DNA of 36,767 nt from Candidatus Sulfopaludibacter sp. SbA3 (GCA_945890485.1 CAMDCN010000030.1:1-36767), one strand, 5' to 3'. Positions 1-8,253 are shown, numbered from the stretch's first letter. Numbers and translations: made by a program. The notes: generated by a model from the letters alone, not told the origin.

Positions 1-1
1 T

Positions 2-703
2 CAGCCAACCCTCTCTGTGTGGCCTCCGGGCAAGGAACCGCTTCCACCCAAGCCGCGCAAGTCCGTTGGCCGCCCGCCCAAACTGCGCCAGCGTGCGCCC
101 AACCACCAACCCGTTCTGGCCAAGGATCTCGCGGCTGCACTCGCCCCCAAGGACTGGCAGACTGTTCCGTGGCGCGATGGCACAAAGAAGAAGTTGCAGT
201 CCCGCTTTTCGGCAGTTCGTGTCCGGCCGGCGAATCGGGATTACGAGCGGAGTGAACCGTTGCCCGCACAATGGCTGCTGATCGAATGGCCTGAAGACGA
301 AGCACAACCGACGAAGTACTGGCTGGGAAGCCTGGCGTTGGATACCAGCTTGACGGCATTGGTGGCGACGGCCAAACAACGATGGATCATTGAGCGGGAT
401 TACCAAGAGCTGAAGCAAGAGCTTGGCCTGGGGCACTATGAGGGGCGAGGTTGGCGCGGTTTCCACCATTACGCCACACTTTGCATTGCCGCTTACGGCT
501 TTCTGATCGCGGAACGAAGCCGTTTTTCCCCCTCGGCCCGTGCTGGACAGCTCCAACTTGCCCTACCCGAAGTTCTACTCGACTGGAAGCCAAGCGGGGC
601 GAGCGCAACGCCAGATCCCGCAATCGATTGCGACTCTGCGAATCCTGGTCGCGAGAGTACTGGCCGGTCGGCTTCCGTGTTGCCCGCTATGTGGCAGGCT
701 TAG
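2..703 (+). CDS. IS701-family transposase, C-terminal part (5' truncated by window)
   Basis: DDE-type transposase that would cut and paste its own IS. The open frame runs in from the window edge (first full codon at position 2, reading QPTLSVWPP), equivalent to about residue 232 of the 471-aa copy at 5174-6589. It carries the third catalytic acidic residue in the IIERDYQELKQELGLGHYEG block and the usual GWRG...HHYATLCIAAYGFL tail. The first two catalytic aspartates lie upstream of the window. Its TAG stop (701-703) falls 2 bp before the right inverted repeat, unlike the other copy, whose stop has moved into the repeat. About 24 amino-acid differences from that copy over 230 residues indicate separate insertions or an old duplication. 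Activity cannot be judged without the 5' part. Confidence 0.9.
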   Translation, partial: QPTLSVWPPGKEPLPPKPRKSVGRPPKLRQRAPNHQPVLAKDLAAALAPKDWQTVPWRDGTKKKLQSRFSAVRVRPANRDYERSEPLPAQWLLIEWPEDEAQPTKYWLGSLALDTSLTALVATAKQRWIIERDYQELKQELGLGHYEGRGWRGFHHYATLCIAAYGFLIAERSRFSPSARAGQLQLALPEVLLDWKPSGASATPDPAIDCDSANPGRESTGRSASVLPAMWQA

Positions 704-705
704 TT

Positions 706-725
706 CATAACACAGTCGTATTAGG
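706..725. repeat. Right terminal inverted repeat of IS copy 1
   Basis: The 20 bases beginning CATAACAC and ending TTAGG match the right end of the complete IS (6577-6596) at 17 of 20 positions. Their reverse complement resembles the left end of that IS (5134-5153), sharing CCTA and ACTGTGT. Found by comparing the two copies. Confidence 0.65.
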
Positions 726-892
726 CGCGGTGGCCTCAACCGAATCGACGAGATCGCCAGCAATAGACACAGCAGTCCAATCCGAACGAGAATGTGAATT
801 GAAAATCAGACGCCAACGCCGTGCTACTCTCGCTAAGAGATCTTTCCTCCTGTCTCCTTCGGCCAGGGCCCCTTCGCAGGGAGACCATTGCC

Positions 893-1654
893 ATGTCCAC
901 CGAGAAGCCGGGACTTCCCCGGCGCCGATTGATCCATGGCATCCCCGCCGTGGTCGCTGGCAGTGGAGTGCTCGCCGCGCAGACCAGCCAGCCGCCCGCC
1001 GCCGGGAAGCGGGTGCCAATCGTCATCCCGCCGGCCCCGGTGCCGGTACGCGAACAGAGGCTGCTCCACTCCATTCCGATTCCGAAGCAGTCGGGCTGTG
1101 GGGTGATTGCGCTTCGGAATCAGCGGGTGAAAGTGATCAATCCGAGAGGCAAGCAAGTGGGCGATCTGTTCACGTTTGCCCAGTACACGGCCGAGGAGTT
1201 CATTGCTCCGGCGTTTACGATGACCCGCAATCGAAATATCTACCTGCAGATTGGCAAAGGTTTGATGAGCAACTACGGCAATCCCCTCCTGGTGCTGGAA
1301 GAAGACACATCCGGCCGTAACGATCTGCTTTACCCGGCCTGCTCGGGGTCCCAGAAGCCCGGCATTCCAGCGAGCATTCCCAACTGCCCGGACAACATGC
1401 AGCCGGCGCTACGGGCTCTCAATTTCCCAGTACCGGCGCATCCGGAGATTGTACATCCGCGCAACCTATTCCAGAACTCGCCGGTAATCGATCTTGAAGG
1501 CAACATCGAAGTGCGGGAACCCATCGCCAAGGCGGGCGATTACGTGGTGCTGCGGCCGCTCGAGAACGCTTGCGTAGTCGTTACGGCCCGCTCCTTGGTT
1601 TCGGTGGTGAACGGCAAGGAGCCGAAGGAGATGCTGATGGAGGTCTACGGGTAG
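893..1654 (+). CDS. DUF1989 / urea carboxylase-associated-type protein with Tat-like export signal
   Basis: A 253-aa protein. Residues about 50-235 resemble the DUF1989 family (urea carboxylase-associated proteins): an early VINPRGKQVGDLFTF block, a central cysteine segment DLLYPACS (C150), SIPNCPDNM (C165), then NLFQNSPV, and a late KAGDYVVLRPLENACVVVTA block. Family members accompany urea or amidine degradation, but their reaction is poorly defined, so no substrate is assigned. The start is the ATG at 893, preceded by AGGGAGA at about 877-883; an upstream in-frame start at 821 has no such site. Residues 10-30 (RRRLIHGIPAVVAGSGVLAA) look like a twin-arginine export signal, unusual for a family normally taken to be cytoplasmic. 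It stands alone on its strand, between an IS right end and a terminator. Family call is by motif memory only. Confidence 0.7.
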   Translation: MSTEKPGLPRRRLIHGIPAVVAGSGVLAAQTSQPPAAGKRVPIVIPPAPVPVREQRLLHSIPIPKQSGCGVIALRNQRVKVINPRGKQVGDLFTFAQYTAEEFIAPAFTMTRNRNIYLQIGKGLMSNYGNPLLVLEEDTSGRNDLLYPACSGSQKPGIPASIPNCPDNMQPALRALNFPVPAHPEIVHPRNLFQNSPVIDLEGNIEVREPIAKAGDYVVLRPLENACVVVTARSLVSVVNGKEPKEMLMEVYG

Positions 1655-1682
1655 ACGGGGAGCGGCTGATTCGAGAAACGCT

Positions 1683-1710
1683 CCGCGGCGACAGCCCCTG
1701 CGGTTTTTTT
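1683..1710 (+). terminator. Rho-independent terminator after the DUF1989 gene
   Basis: A GC-rich hairpin (CCGC-GGC, loop GACA, GCC, three-base bulge CCT, GCGG) at 1683-1703 is followed directly by seven Ts at 1704-1710. It lies 28 bp after the stop of the gene ending at 1654 and before the TonB receptor start at 1795, so it separates two transcription units. Confidence 0.75.
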
Positions 1711-1794
1711 GTATGGAAAATCAAGAGCAGTCATGTTACGGTCTCCCAAACGGGTTTGTTTACATTCCCGCGCTTCTACTGAAGGGGATTCTTC

Positions 1795-4700
1795 ATGAGC
1801 TTCCAAGTTGCTGCTTTTGCTGTTGCTGCGCTTCTACTAAGTGCTTTTCCTTCCTGGTCACAGATCCTTCACGGTTCCCTCGTCGGAACCGTCCGGGACG
1901 CTACCGGCGCCGCAATGCCAGGCGTCCGGCTTGCTCTGAAGAACGCTGACACGGGGCAACTCCGCGAAGGATCCACGGATGAGAACGGCGCCTACGCCTT
2001 CAACACCCTGCTACCCGGCAACTACGAGCTCTCGCTTTCGAAAGACGGCTTCAAGTCGCAGCGCGAACAGGGTCTCGTCATCGTAGTCAACAACGTAACT
2101 CGCAAGGACACCAGCCTTCAGGTCGGTCAAGTTAGCGACTCGGTCACCGTCGAAGCCTCCGCCGCCACCTTGCAGACGGACCGCGCCGAGATACGCGCCG
2201 AGGTGACGACTAAGGAACTGCAGAACGTCCCGGTGCCTCCAGGACGCAACTACCAAAGCCTCTTCGTTACCATTCCCGGCTTTTCTCCGCCCCGCAACGC
2301 CCACTCCGTCCCGGCCAACCCGTCTCGTGCCCTTCAGTTCAACGTCAACGGCACCAGTTCGAGTTCCAACAACACCCGCATTGACGGAGCCTCATCCACT
2401 AACGTGTGGCTGCCTCACATCGTTGCCTATGTGCCGGCGCTCGAATCGATTCAAACTGTCAACGTCGTAACCAACTCCTTCGACGCCGAACAGGGACTAG
2501 CGGGCGGCGCCGCGATCAACGTTCAAATCAAATCCGGCACCAACGCCATACACGGCGCGGCGTTTGAATATCACAATTCCAACGCCACGAAAGCGAAGCC
2601 ATTCTTCCTACCGCAGGGTCGCGACATGCCAAAGCTCGTTTACAACCAGTTTGGGGGCGCCGTCGGCGGGCCCATCATCAAAAACAAGCTCTTCTATTTT
2701 GCCAGCTATGAGGGCACCCGCGATCGAAAATTCGCCTCGAGCCTCACCTCCATCCCCACTGCCGCCATGCGCCAAGGCGATCTGTCGGGAGCCCTGGCTA
2801 ACCGCCCTATTTACGACCCGAACACCGGCACACCAGAGGGCTTCGACCGCCTCCCGTTTCCGAACGGTATTATTCCCGCCGCCCGCATCAGCCCCGCCGC
2901 GGCCCGCATCGCCGCTCTTTTTCCCACACCGACCGCACCGGGCACGGTGAACAACTACTTTGCCGGCGCCGGTTATAACTTTGACCGGGACACGCTCGAT
3001 ACCAAGATCAACTACAACGTCAGCGACAAACTGAGTACCTACGCTCGAATCTCCATCCTCGATTACCGCAGCGCAAATCCCGGATTCTACGGCGAATCGC
3101 TCGGTGGGCCTCCCGTCGCAGGCGGTCAGGTCGGCCTCGCCACGGGAAAGTCATACTCCACCACTTTCGCGGGCACTTACGTCCTCCGTCCGAATTTCAT
3201 CGTTGACGCCTACTTCGGCTGGACCCGCATGCAGGGCGACAGCCGCCAGCCTCGGCTCGAAGAGAAGGTGGGTCTGGATGTCCTTCGACTCCCCGGCACC
3301 AACGGCCCCCGTTTCTTTGAAGGAGGCATGCCGCAGTTTCAGGTTTCCGGTTTCACCAACTTCGGCCACCCAAACAACTTCATGCCGTACATCAACAGCG
3401 ATCCACAGTTCCAATACGTGGCGAATGCCAACTGGAACGTGGGCCGCCATCAGATTCGCTTCGGCAGCGATTTCTATCAGCAGCAGCTCAACCAAACCCA
3501 ACCGGAGTTCGTCGGCGCGCCGTGGGGTGCCTCGGGTGGCTTCGGTTTTGCTCCCGGCCAAACCAGCCTGCGGGCCCGCCCCGGCACGGTTGCTCCCAAT
3601 ACGTCGGAATACAACTCCTGGGGTTCATTCCTCCTCGGCCGCACTAACGCGGTCGGCCGCCTCCTGATGGTCCCCGACGCGTTCACTATTCGTACCTCTC
3701 TCTACTCCGCCTACATTCGCGACCAGTGGCAGGTGAATTCCAAACTCACTTTCAACATCGGCGTCCGTTGGGAGTACTTCCCGTTCCCCACCCGTGCCGA
3801 CCGGGGCCTGGAGCAGTATGACTTTGGCTCCAATAAGATGCTAGTCTGCGGCATCGGCGTCGTACCGAAGGACTGTGGCGTTAAGGAGTCGAAGACGAAA
3901 TTTGCTCCCCGCGCTGGGCTTGCGTATCGCATCTCTGATAGCTTCGTCTTCCGTGCCGGCTACGGCATTACAAACGATCCCTACAATCTGGGCCGGCCTT
4001 TCCGCACCAACCATCCGCTGCTCATCCCGTTCAACCAAACCGCAGCCAACTCCTGGGTCCCCGCCAGCCAGTTTGACAACGGGATACCCGCCATCGTTGC
4101 CCCGAACCTGGGGAACGGCATCGTCGACATTGGCCCCTTCACGGAAGCAAACACAGTGATCGCGAATCAGTGGACCCGCGGCTATATCCAAAGCTGGAAT
4201 GCCGCCCTGCAGAAACGTGTCGCCGGTGGCTGGGTGCTCGAGGCAGCCTACGTCGCCACCCGCGCCGTGAACCAACTCGGCAATCTCAACCGCAACGCGG
4301 GTCCCATAGGCGGCGGCAATGCTGGTCGGCCGCTCGCGGTCCAGTTCGGCCGCTTCGCGAACACCATTCAGGTTACCGGCCTCGGTACTTACAAGTACGA
4401 CTCGATCCAGACCAAGGCGGAGCGCCGCTTCGCCAGCGGTTTCCAGGCGCTGTTCGCCTACACGTTCTCAAAGAACATGGGTATCGCGGGAAACATCAAC
4501 TCGGATGGCGGGCCCCGCATTCACCTACCTTCCCACTTCCATCTGAACTACGCCGTGACGGACCTCAATATTCCGCACAACTTCCAGTTCTCCGGCATCT
4601 ATGAACTGCCCTTCGGCAAGGGCCGCAAGTTCGCCACCTCCGGCCCCGCTTCCTGGTTCCTGGGCGGCTGGCAGATCAACTCGCTGCTCTCCGCCATGTC

Positions 4701-5127
4701 CGGCCAACCCTTCTCGGTAACTGCTCCTGGCACCGATCTGAACGCGCCCGGCAACGCGCAACGGGCGGACCTGCTTTTGCCCGAGGTACGTAAAGTGGGT
4801 GGGGCCGGTCCCGGTCAGGTCTGGTATGAGAGAGCCGCATTTGGCCAGGTTCGGGAGCCCCGCTTCGGCACGGCCGGCTGGAACATCCTCCAGAGTCCTG
4901 GCATCATCAACCTTGATGGTAGCCTCTTCCGAAACTTCCAGATTACCGAGCGGTTTAACATCCAGTTCCGCGCGGAAGCCTTTAACCTGACGAACACGCC
5001 TCATTTCAACGCCCCCGTCGCCGACGTAGCCAACAGCCGCTTCATGGAGATCACCTCCACCCGCGGGGTGGGCCGCGAAGGGATCGACGAACGGATGTTC
5101 CGCTTTGGCCTACGCTTAGGTTTCTAA
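1795..5127 (+). CDS. Oar-like TonB-dependent outer-membrane receptor with carboxypeptidase-regulatory domain
   Basis: A 1110-aa outer-membrane receptor. Residues 1-23 are a Sec signal peptide ending SWSQ. Residues about 24-110 form a carboxypeptidase-regulatory-like beta sandwich (GSLVGTVRDATGAAMPGVRL ... DENGAYAFNTLLPGNYELSL). A plug region follows (about 120-260, with GRNYQSLFVTIPGF, the QFNVNGTSSSSNNTRIDGAS segment and QIKSGTNAIHGAAFEYH), then a long 22-strand-type barrel ending RFGLRLGF with the terminal phenylalanine typical of outer-membrane proteins. This layout is the Oar/TonB receptor type abundant in Acidobacteria, thought to import oligosaccharides or other large nutrients; the ligand cannot be told. 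The ATG at 1795 has GAAGGGGA 8-15 bases upstream. The gene is intact and ends 6 bp before the left end of an IS, so the insertion just missed it. Confidence 0.92.
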   Translation: MSFQVAAFAVAALLLSAFPSWSQILHGSLVGTVRDATGAAMPGVRLALKNADTGQLREGSTDENGAYAFNTLLPGNYELSLSKDGFKSQREQGLVIVVNNVTRKDTSLQVGQVSDSVTVEASAATLQTDRAEIRAEVTTKELQNVPVPPGRNYQSLFVTIPGFSPPRNAHSVPANPSRALQFNVNGTSSSSNNTRIDGASSTNVWLPHIVAYVPALESIQTVNVVTNSFDAEQGLAGGAAINVQIKSGTNAIHGAAFEYHNSNATKAKPFFLPQGRDMPKLVYNQFGGAVGGPIIKNKLFYFASYEGTRDRKFASSLTSIPTAAMRQGDLSGALANRPIYDPNTGTPEGFDRLPFPNGIIPAARISPAAARIAALFPTPTAPGTVNNYFAGAGYNFDRDTLDTKINYNVSDKLSTYARISILDYRSANPGFYGESLGGPPVAGGQVGLATGKSYSTTFAGTYVLRPNFIVDAYFGWTRMQGDSRQPRLEEKVGLDVLRLPGTNGPRFFEGGMPQFQVSGFTNFGHPNNFMPYINSDPQFQYVANANWNVGRHQIRFGSDFYQQQLNQTQPEFVGAPWGASGGFGFAPGQTSLRARPGTVAPNTSEYNSWGSFLLGRTNAVGRLLMVPDAFTIRTSLYSAYIRDQWQVNSKLTFNIGVRWEYFPFPTRADRGLEQYDFGSNKMLVCGIGVVPKDCGVKESKTKFAPRAGLAYRISDSFVFRAGYGITNDPYNLGRPFRTNHPLLIPFNQTAANSWVPASQFDNGIPAIVAPNLGNGIVDIGPFTEANTVIANQWTRGYIQSWNAALQKRVAGGWVLEAAYVATRAVNQLGNLNRNAGPIGGGNAGRPLAVQFGRFANTIQVTGLGTYKYDSIQTKAERRFASGFQALFAYTFSKNMGIAGNINSDGGPRIHLPSHFHLNYAVTDLNIPHNFQFSGIYELPFGKGRKFATSGPASWFLGGWQINSLLSAMSGQPFSVTAPGTDLNAPGNAQRADLLLPEVRKVGGAGPGQVWYERAAFGQVREPRFGTAGWNILQSPGIINLDGSLFRNFQITERFNIQFRAEAFNLTNTPHFNAPVADVANSRFMEITSTRGVGREGIDERMFRFGLRLGF

Positions 5128-5133
5128 AGAAGT

Positions 5134-5153
5134 CCTATTATTACTGTGTCATA
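5134..5153. repeat. Left terminal inverted repeat of complete IS
   Basis: Twenty bases that pair with 6577-6596 in inverted orientation at about 15 positions, including CCTA and GTGT. They start 6 bp after the stop codon of the upstream TonB receptor. Confidence 0.65.
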
Positions 5154-5173
5154 CAATACGACACGCTTTCCCC

Positions 5174-6589
5174 GTGGCCCCGCATCCTCCCCCTGCGCCA
5201 GGCCCACGGGAACAGCGTCTTGCCGCTTACCTTCAGGGTCTGGCGCAAGCGGCAGGACAACGAGGCCGGCATCAGCCCTTAACCAGCTACTGCCTCGGCC
5301 TCCTCTTGCCCGGAGAGCGGAAGAGCGTGAAACCCATGGCCGCCCGTCTCGACCCCAACAATGTCCGGCGCGCTCATCAATCCCTCCATCAGGTCGTCGC
5401 CGTAGCGCCCTGGAATGACCAACTTCTCCTCCAATCCGTCCGCCACTACGTACTGCCGCAAATGACCTCCCGTGCGCCCATCTCCGCCTGGGTCGTCGAC
5501 GATACCGGCTTTCCCAAGAAAGGCAAACACTCCGTGGGGGTCGCCCGGCAATACTGCGGCCAAGTCGGCAAACAGGACAACTGCCAAGTCGCCGTTAGCC
5601 TCTCCATCAGCACGGTATCCGCCAGCCTGCCCATCGCCTACGAACTCTACTTGCCGGAAGCCTGGAGCGAGGACCTCGAACGGCGCCGCAAGGCCGGTGT
5701 ACCCGACGAGATCGTGTTCCGCACCAAGCCGCTCATCGCCGCCGAACAGATCCAGCAAGCCCTCGCCGACGGAGTTCCGCGCGCACCCGTGGTCGCTGAT
5801 GCTGCCTACGGCAACGACACCAAGTTCCGCCAAGCCTTGCTGGATATGGGACTGGAATACGTGGTGGGTATTCATCCTACGCTGTCCGTGTGGCCTCCGG
5901 GCAAGGAGCCACTTCCTCCCAAGTCCCGTAAATCCATGGGTCGCCCGCCGAAACTGCGCCAGCGTGCGCCCAACCACCAACCCGTTCTGGCCAAGGATCT
6001 CGCGGCGGCACTCGCCCCCAAGGACTGGCAGACTGTTCCGTGGCGCGATGGCACAAAGAAGAAGTTGCAGTCCCGCTTTGCGGCAGTACGTGTCCGGCCG
6101 GCGAATCGAGATTACGAGCGGAGTGAACCGTTGCCGGAGCAATGGCTGCTGATCGAATGGCCTGAAGACGAAGCGCAACCGACGAAGTACTGGTTAGGAA
6201 GCCTTGCGGCGGATACCAGACTGACGGCCTTGGTGGCGACGGCCAAGCAACGATGGATCATTGAGCGGGACTACGAAGAGCTGAAGCAGGAGTTGGGCTT
6301 GGGTCACTATGAGGGGGGAGGTTGGCGCGGGCTCTATCATCACGCCACACTTTGCATTGCCGCTTGCGGCTTTCTGATCGCGGAACGGAGCCGTTTTTCC
6401 CCCTCGGCCCGCGCTGGACAACTCCAACTTGCCCTACCCGAAGTTCCACCCGACTGGAAGCCGCGCGGGGCGAGCGCAAAGTCATCACCCGCATTCGATT
6501 GCGACCTTTCGAATCCAGGTCGCCAGAGTGCTGGCAGGTCGGCTTCCGTGTTGCCCGCTATGTTGCATGCTTCGCCCATAACACGGTAG
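5174..6589 (+). CDS. IS701-family transposase, full length
   Basis: A 471-aa DDE transposase. The N-terminal region (about 1-95) is a helical DNA-binding part with the family-typical YCLGLLLPGERKSVKPMAARL segment. The catalytic acids are probably in WVVDDTGFPKKGKHSVGVAR (first Asp), APVVADAAYGND (second Asp) and IIERDYEELKQELGLGHYEG (Glu). The start is a GTG at 5174, about 20 bp inside the left inverted repeat; no strong ribosome site is visible, as is common for transposases. The reading frame runs nine codons past the position where the partial copy stops (TAG at 701-703 is TCG-like here), so its TAG at 6587-6589 lies within the right inverted repeat. All catalytic motifs are intact, so it may be active. 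Confidence 0.92.
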   Translation: MAPHPPPAPGPREQRLAAYLQGLAQAAGQRGRHQPLTSYCLGLLLPGERKSVKPMAARLDPNNVRRAHQSLHQVVAVAPWNDQLLLQSVRHYVLPQMTSRAPISAWVVDDTGFPKKGKHSVGVARQYCGQVGKQDNCQVAVSLSISTVSASLPIAYELYLPEAWSEDLERRRKAGVPDEIVFRTKPLIAAEQIQQALADGVPRAPVVADAAYGNDTKFRQALLDMGLEYVVGIHPTLSVWPPGKEPLPPKSRKSMGRPPKLRQRAPNHQPVLAKDLAAALAPKDWQTVPWRDGTKKKLQSRFAAVRVRPANRDYERSEPLPEQWLLIEWPEDEAQPTKYWLGSLAADTRLTALVATAKQRWIIERDYEELKQELGLGHYEGGGWRGLYHHATLCIAACGFLIAERSRFSPSARAGQLQLALPEVPPDWKPRGASAKSSPAFDCDLSNPGRQSAGRSASVLPAMLHASPITR

Positions 6590-6596
6590 TACTAGG
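6577..6596. repeat. Right terminal inverted repeat of complete IS
   Basis: Inverted partner of 5134-5153 and homologue of 706-725. The transposase stop codon lies inside it. Confidence 0.65.
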
Positions 6597-6671
6597 CCGG
6601 ACAGAGTAGTACTAGATGCCCAGGATTTACCCTAGCGGCGCGCTGCTTCGGCTGGTAGACTGAGCGCCTGT

Positions 6672-6962
6672 ATGGGGAACCTACTCTTGTCGGGACTGGT
6701 GCTGGGATTGGGGTTGGGGCTGGGGGCGGAGCCGGGTTCGTCGAACGCGCCCGCGAGGGCGGCCGTTGAGCGGCCGGCTTGCGGGAAGCAGAACCGGGGG
6801 CAGATGTGGCCCGCCGAGGCCAACGGGAATCCGCGACTGGCGAATCAGTTGGCGAGAGAGGGTGCGCTGGAGATCTGCCAGAAGTCCGATTGGCGCTACG
6901 GGTGGCGGTCTCCCTCGGTCCATATCCGCCATTTGGCCGAGCGGAGAAAGCGGCCGAAATAA
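6672..6962 (+). CDS. Small secreted protein of unknown function
   Basis: A 96-aa ORF starting at ATG 6672. Residues 1-19 form a Sec signal (MGNLLLSGLVLGLGLGLGA). The mature part has two cysteines (ERPACGKQ and ALEICQKS) and a compact block GQMWPAEANGNPRLANQL ... SDWRYGWRSPSVHI that looks like conserved protein, not random translation. I cannot name a family with certainty, although similar C...WP.EAN...L...G.LE.C...W.W arrangements recur, as I recall, in small exported proteins of acidobacteria. The upstream 75 bp hold the IS right flank and a weak TAGACT -10-like hexamer. The stop lies 7 bp from the end of the convergent chemoreceptor relic. An overlapping minus-strand frame of 220 aa is arginine-rich and looks like a shadow. 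Confidence 0.6.
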   Translation: MGNLLLSGLVLGLGLGLGAEPGSSNAPARAAVERPACGKQNRGQMWPAEANGNPRLANQLAREGALEICQKSDWRYGWRSPSVHIRHLAERRKRPK

Positions 6963-6969
6963 CAGCAGG

Positions 6970-7836
6970 CTAGCGGGACGTTGCGCCGACGACGATCGCG
7001 AGCTCGTCGATGAAGCCCCTTGTGGTGCGGACCTGCGAGGACATGCTGGCGGCAGCCGAGGCGGTCTCCTGCGCCGTCGCCGCGTTGGCCTGCGTGACCT
7101 GATCCATCTTCGAGACCGCCTCGCTGATTTGCTGGATGCCCCGGCGCTGCTCTTCGCTGGCGCGCGCAATCTCCGTGACCACCCGGCTGCCGCCGAGGAT
7201 GCCACTGGCGATCGCGGTAAACGCTTCGCTCGAACGGCGAACCATTTTTGATCCACCGTCAACCTTTGAGAGCGTGCCCTCGACCAGTTCCGCCGTATTC
7301 TTGGCGGCCTCCGAGGAGCGGTGGGCCAGAGAACGGACCTCATCCGCTACCACCGAGAAACCAGCCCCGGCTTCCCCGGCCCGGGCGGCTTCGACAGCGG
7401 CATTCAGCGCCAGGATGTTGGTGAGAGAGGCGATCTCTTCAATCGTTTTGAGAATGCCAGCGACCTGGTGGCTGGCGTCAGAGATATCACTCATCGCGAC
7501 CGTCAGTTGCTGCATCGTCGTGGTGGTGGCCTCCACTTGCTGGCGGACATCCGACATGGTCCGGTCGGCGAGGGCGGCGCGCTCGGAGTTGGAGCGGGTC
7601 ATGGTCGCGAGTTCATTGAGGGAGGCGGAGGTCTCCTGGAGATAGGAGGCCTGCTCATTGGCGCTCGTGGCAACCTGCCCGCCGGAACGCGCGACCTGGT
7701 CGCTGGCGAGCGCAGCGGCGGAGGCGGCCGTCTCGACGCCTTGGACGACCCGGTAAATGGGCCCGACAACGGAGTGTTGAATGGTCCGGTTGATGATGAC
7801 GAACGAGACGAGGAGAGTGGCGAGCAGGACGCCCAA
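6970..7836 (-). CDS. Methyl-accepting chemotaxis signalling domain, N-terminally truncated (probable relic)
   Basis: The 288-aa frame encodes one transmembrane helix (about 1-20, [14 protein letters not shown]) followed by the complete cytoplasmic coiled-coil signalling domain. The hairpin tip is clear: [44 protein letters not shown] (the region that binds CheW and CheA). The periplasmic sensor domain and first membrane helix of a normal receptor are missing, and no clear HAMP domain is seen. The only start is a poor TTG (7836). Five codons further upstream in the same frame is a TAG (7852-7854) that ends the truncated porin frame 7852-8169, so the two together look like one chimeric frame cut by a stop. 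Probably non-functional unless translated by reinitiation. Confidence 0.8.
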   Translation of the reverse strand: MGVLLATLLVSFVIINRTIQHSVVGPIYRVVQGVETAASAAALASDQVARSGGQVATSANEQASYLQETSASLNELATMTRSNSERAALADRTMSDVRQQVEATTTTMQQLTVAMSDISDASHQVAGILKTIEEIASLTNILALNAAVEAARAGEAGAGFSVVADEVRSLAHRSSEAAKNTAELVEGTLSKVDGGSKMVRRSSEAFTAIASGILGGSRVVTEIARASEEQRRGIQQISEAVSKMDQVTQANAATAQETASAAASMSSQVRTTRGFIDELAIVVGATSR

Positions 7837-7851
7837 ATTGAAGTTCCGCTG

Positions 7852-8169
7852 CTAAGCGGAGTTCGCTTCGAGGGGCTGGAGCTCGGCCTGGCCGATGTTG
7901 CGGCTGAAGGCTTGGGCGCCAATGCGCAGTTTGGGAGTTACCCGCACCGGCAGATTGATTCCGCCGTCGGTCATCGAGAAGCTGCCGGAGGAGGTCTTCA
8001 TCGACAGGAAATTGTTGTTATTGGAGACGGCGAAGCCTTGTTGCAAGAAGCCGTGAACTTGAATCTCCTTGCCGCCAATCTTGAACTGCGCAATGGCGCT
8101 GGTTGACGTAAGGAGGACGGCGACCTGGAGTGCGGTGCCGAAGACGGAGGGGAAACGAGTAGAAATCAT
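7852..8169 (-). pseudogene. Outer-membrane porin-like protein, N-terminal fragment joined to chemoreceptor
   Basis: The 105-aa frame begins with a signal peptide (residues 1-27, ending TSAIAQ) and then FKIGGKEIQVHGFLQQGF ... FSMTDGGINLPVRVTPKLRIGAQAFSRNIGQ, the first beta strands of an outer-membrane porin-like protein of several hundred residues. After RNIGQ the barrel stops abruptly and AELQPLEANSA followed by TAG appears, which resembles the membrane-proximal end of a chemoreceptor sensor helix. The TAG is in the same frame as the downstream signalling domain. A deletion joining a porin 5' end to a chemoreceptor 3' end best explains this. The porin family is recognised from its N-terminal pattern, not from a search. 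Confidence 0.6.
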
Positions 8170-8253
8170 CCTTACCTCTTTTCGACCGGTTACACGATCG
8201 CTGCTGTCTTTTGCGAGAAGAGAGTTCCTTAAGTGGCAGAGTTAGGATGAGAT

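Larger units (their letters stand above)
1..725 (+). mobile_element. IS701-family insertion sequence, 3' part (left end outside window)
   Basis: This is the 3' portion of an insertion sequence closely related to the complete element at 5134-6596. The encoded transposase part is about 90% identical to that copy by eye, and the homology continues through the right-end inverted repeat, whose 20 bases (706-725) match those of the other copy at 17 positions. The left half lies before the window. Both copies point the same way and enclose about 4.4 kb. I place the element edge at 725 by alignment of the two right ends; I found no clear target duplication. Confidence 0.8.
5134..6596 (+). mobile_element. 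Complete IS701-family insertion sequence (about 1463 bp)
   Basis: The element contains a full-length 471-aa transposase and is bounded by imperfect terminal inverted repeats: left 5134-5153 (CCTATTATTACTGTGTCATA) and right 6577-6596, whose complement reads CCTAGTACTACCGTGTTATG, about 15 of 20 matches. The right end also matches that of the partial copy at 706-725. No convincing target duplication is seen at the chosen edges. A 10-bp sequence, GTAGTACTAG, occurs both inside the right end (6586-6595) and just outside it (6606-6615). Confidence 0.85.

Noticed and set aside
1-6596. A functional composite transposon
   Set aside because: The two IS copies differ by about 10% and no flanking target duplication is seen, so only the bracketing itself is reported.
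6681-7343. 220-aa minus-strand frame overlapping the small secreted protein and the chemoreceptor
   Set aside because: It is Arg/Ser/Pro-rich and in another frame from the clear chemotaxis signalling domain.
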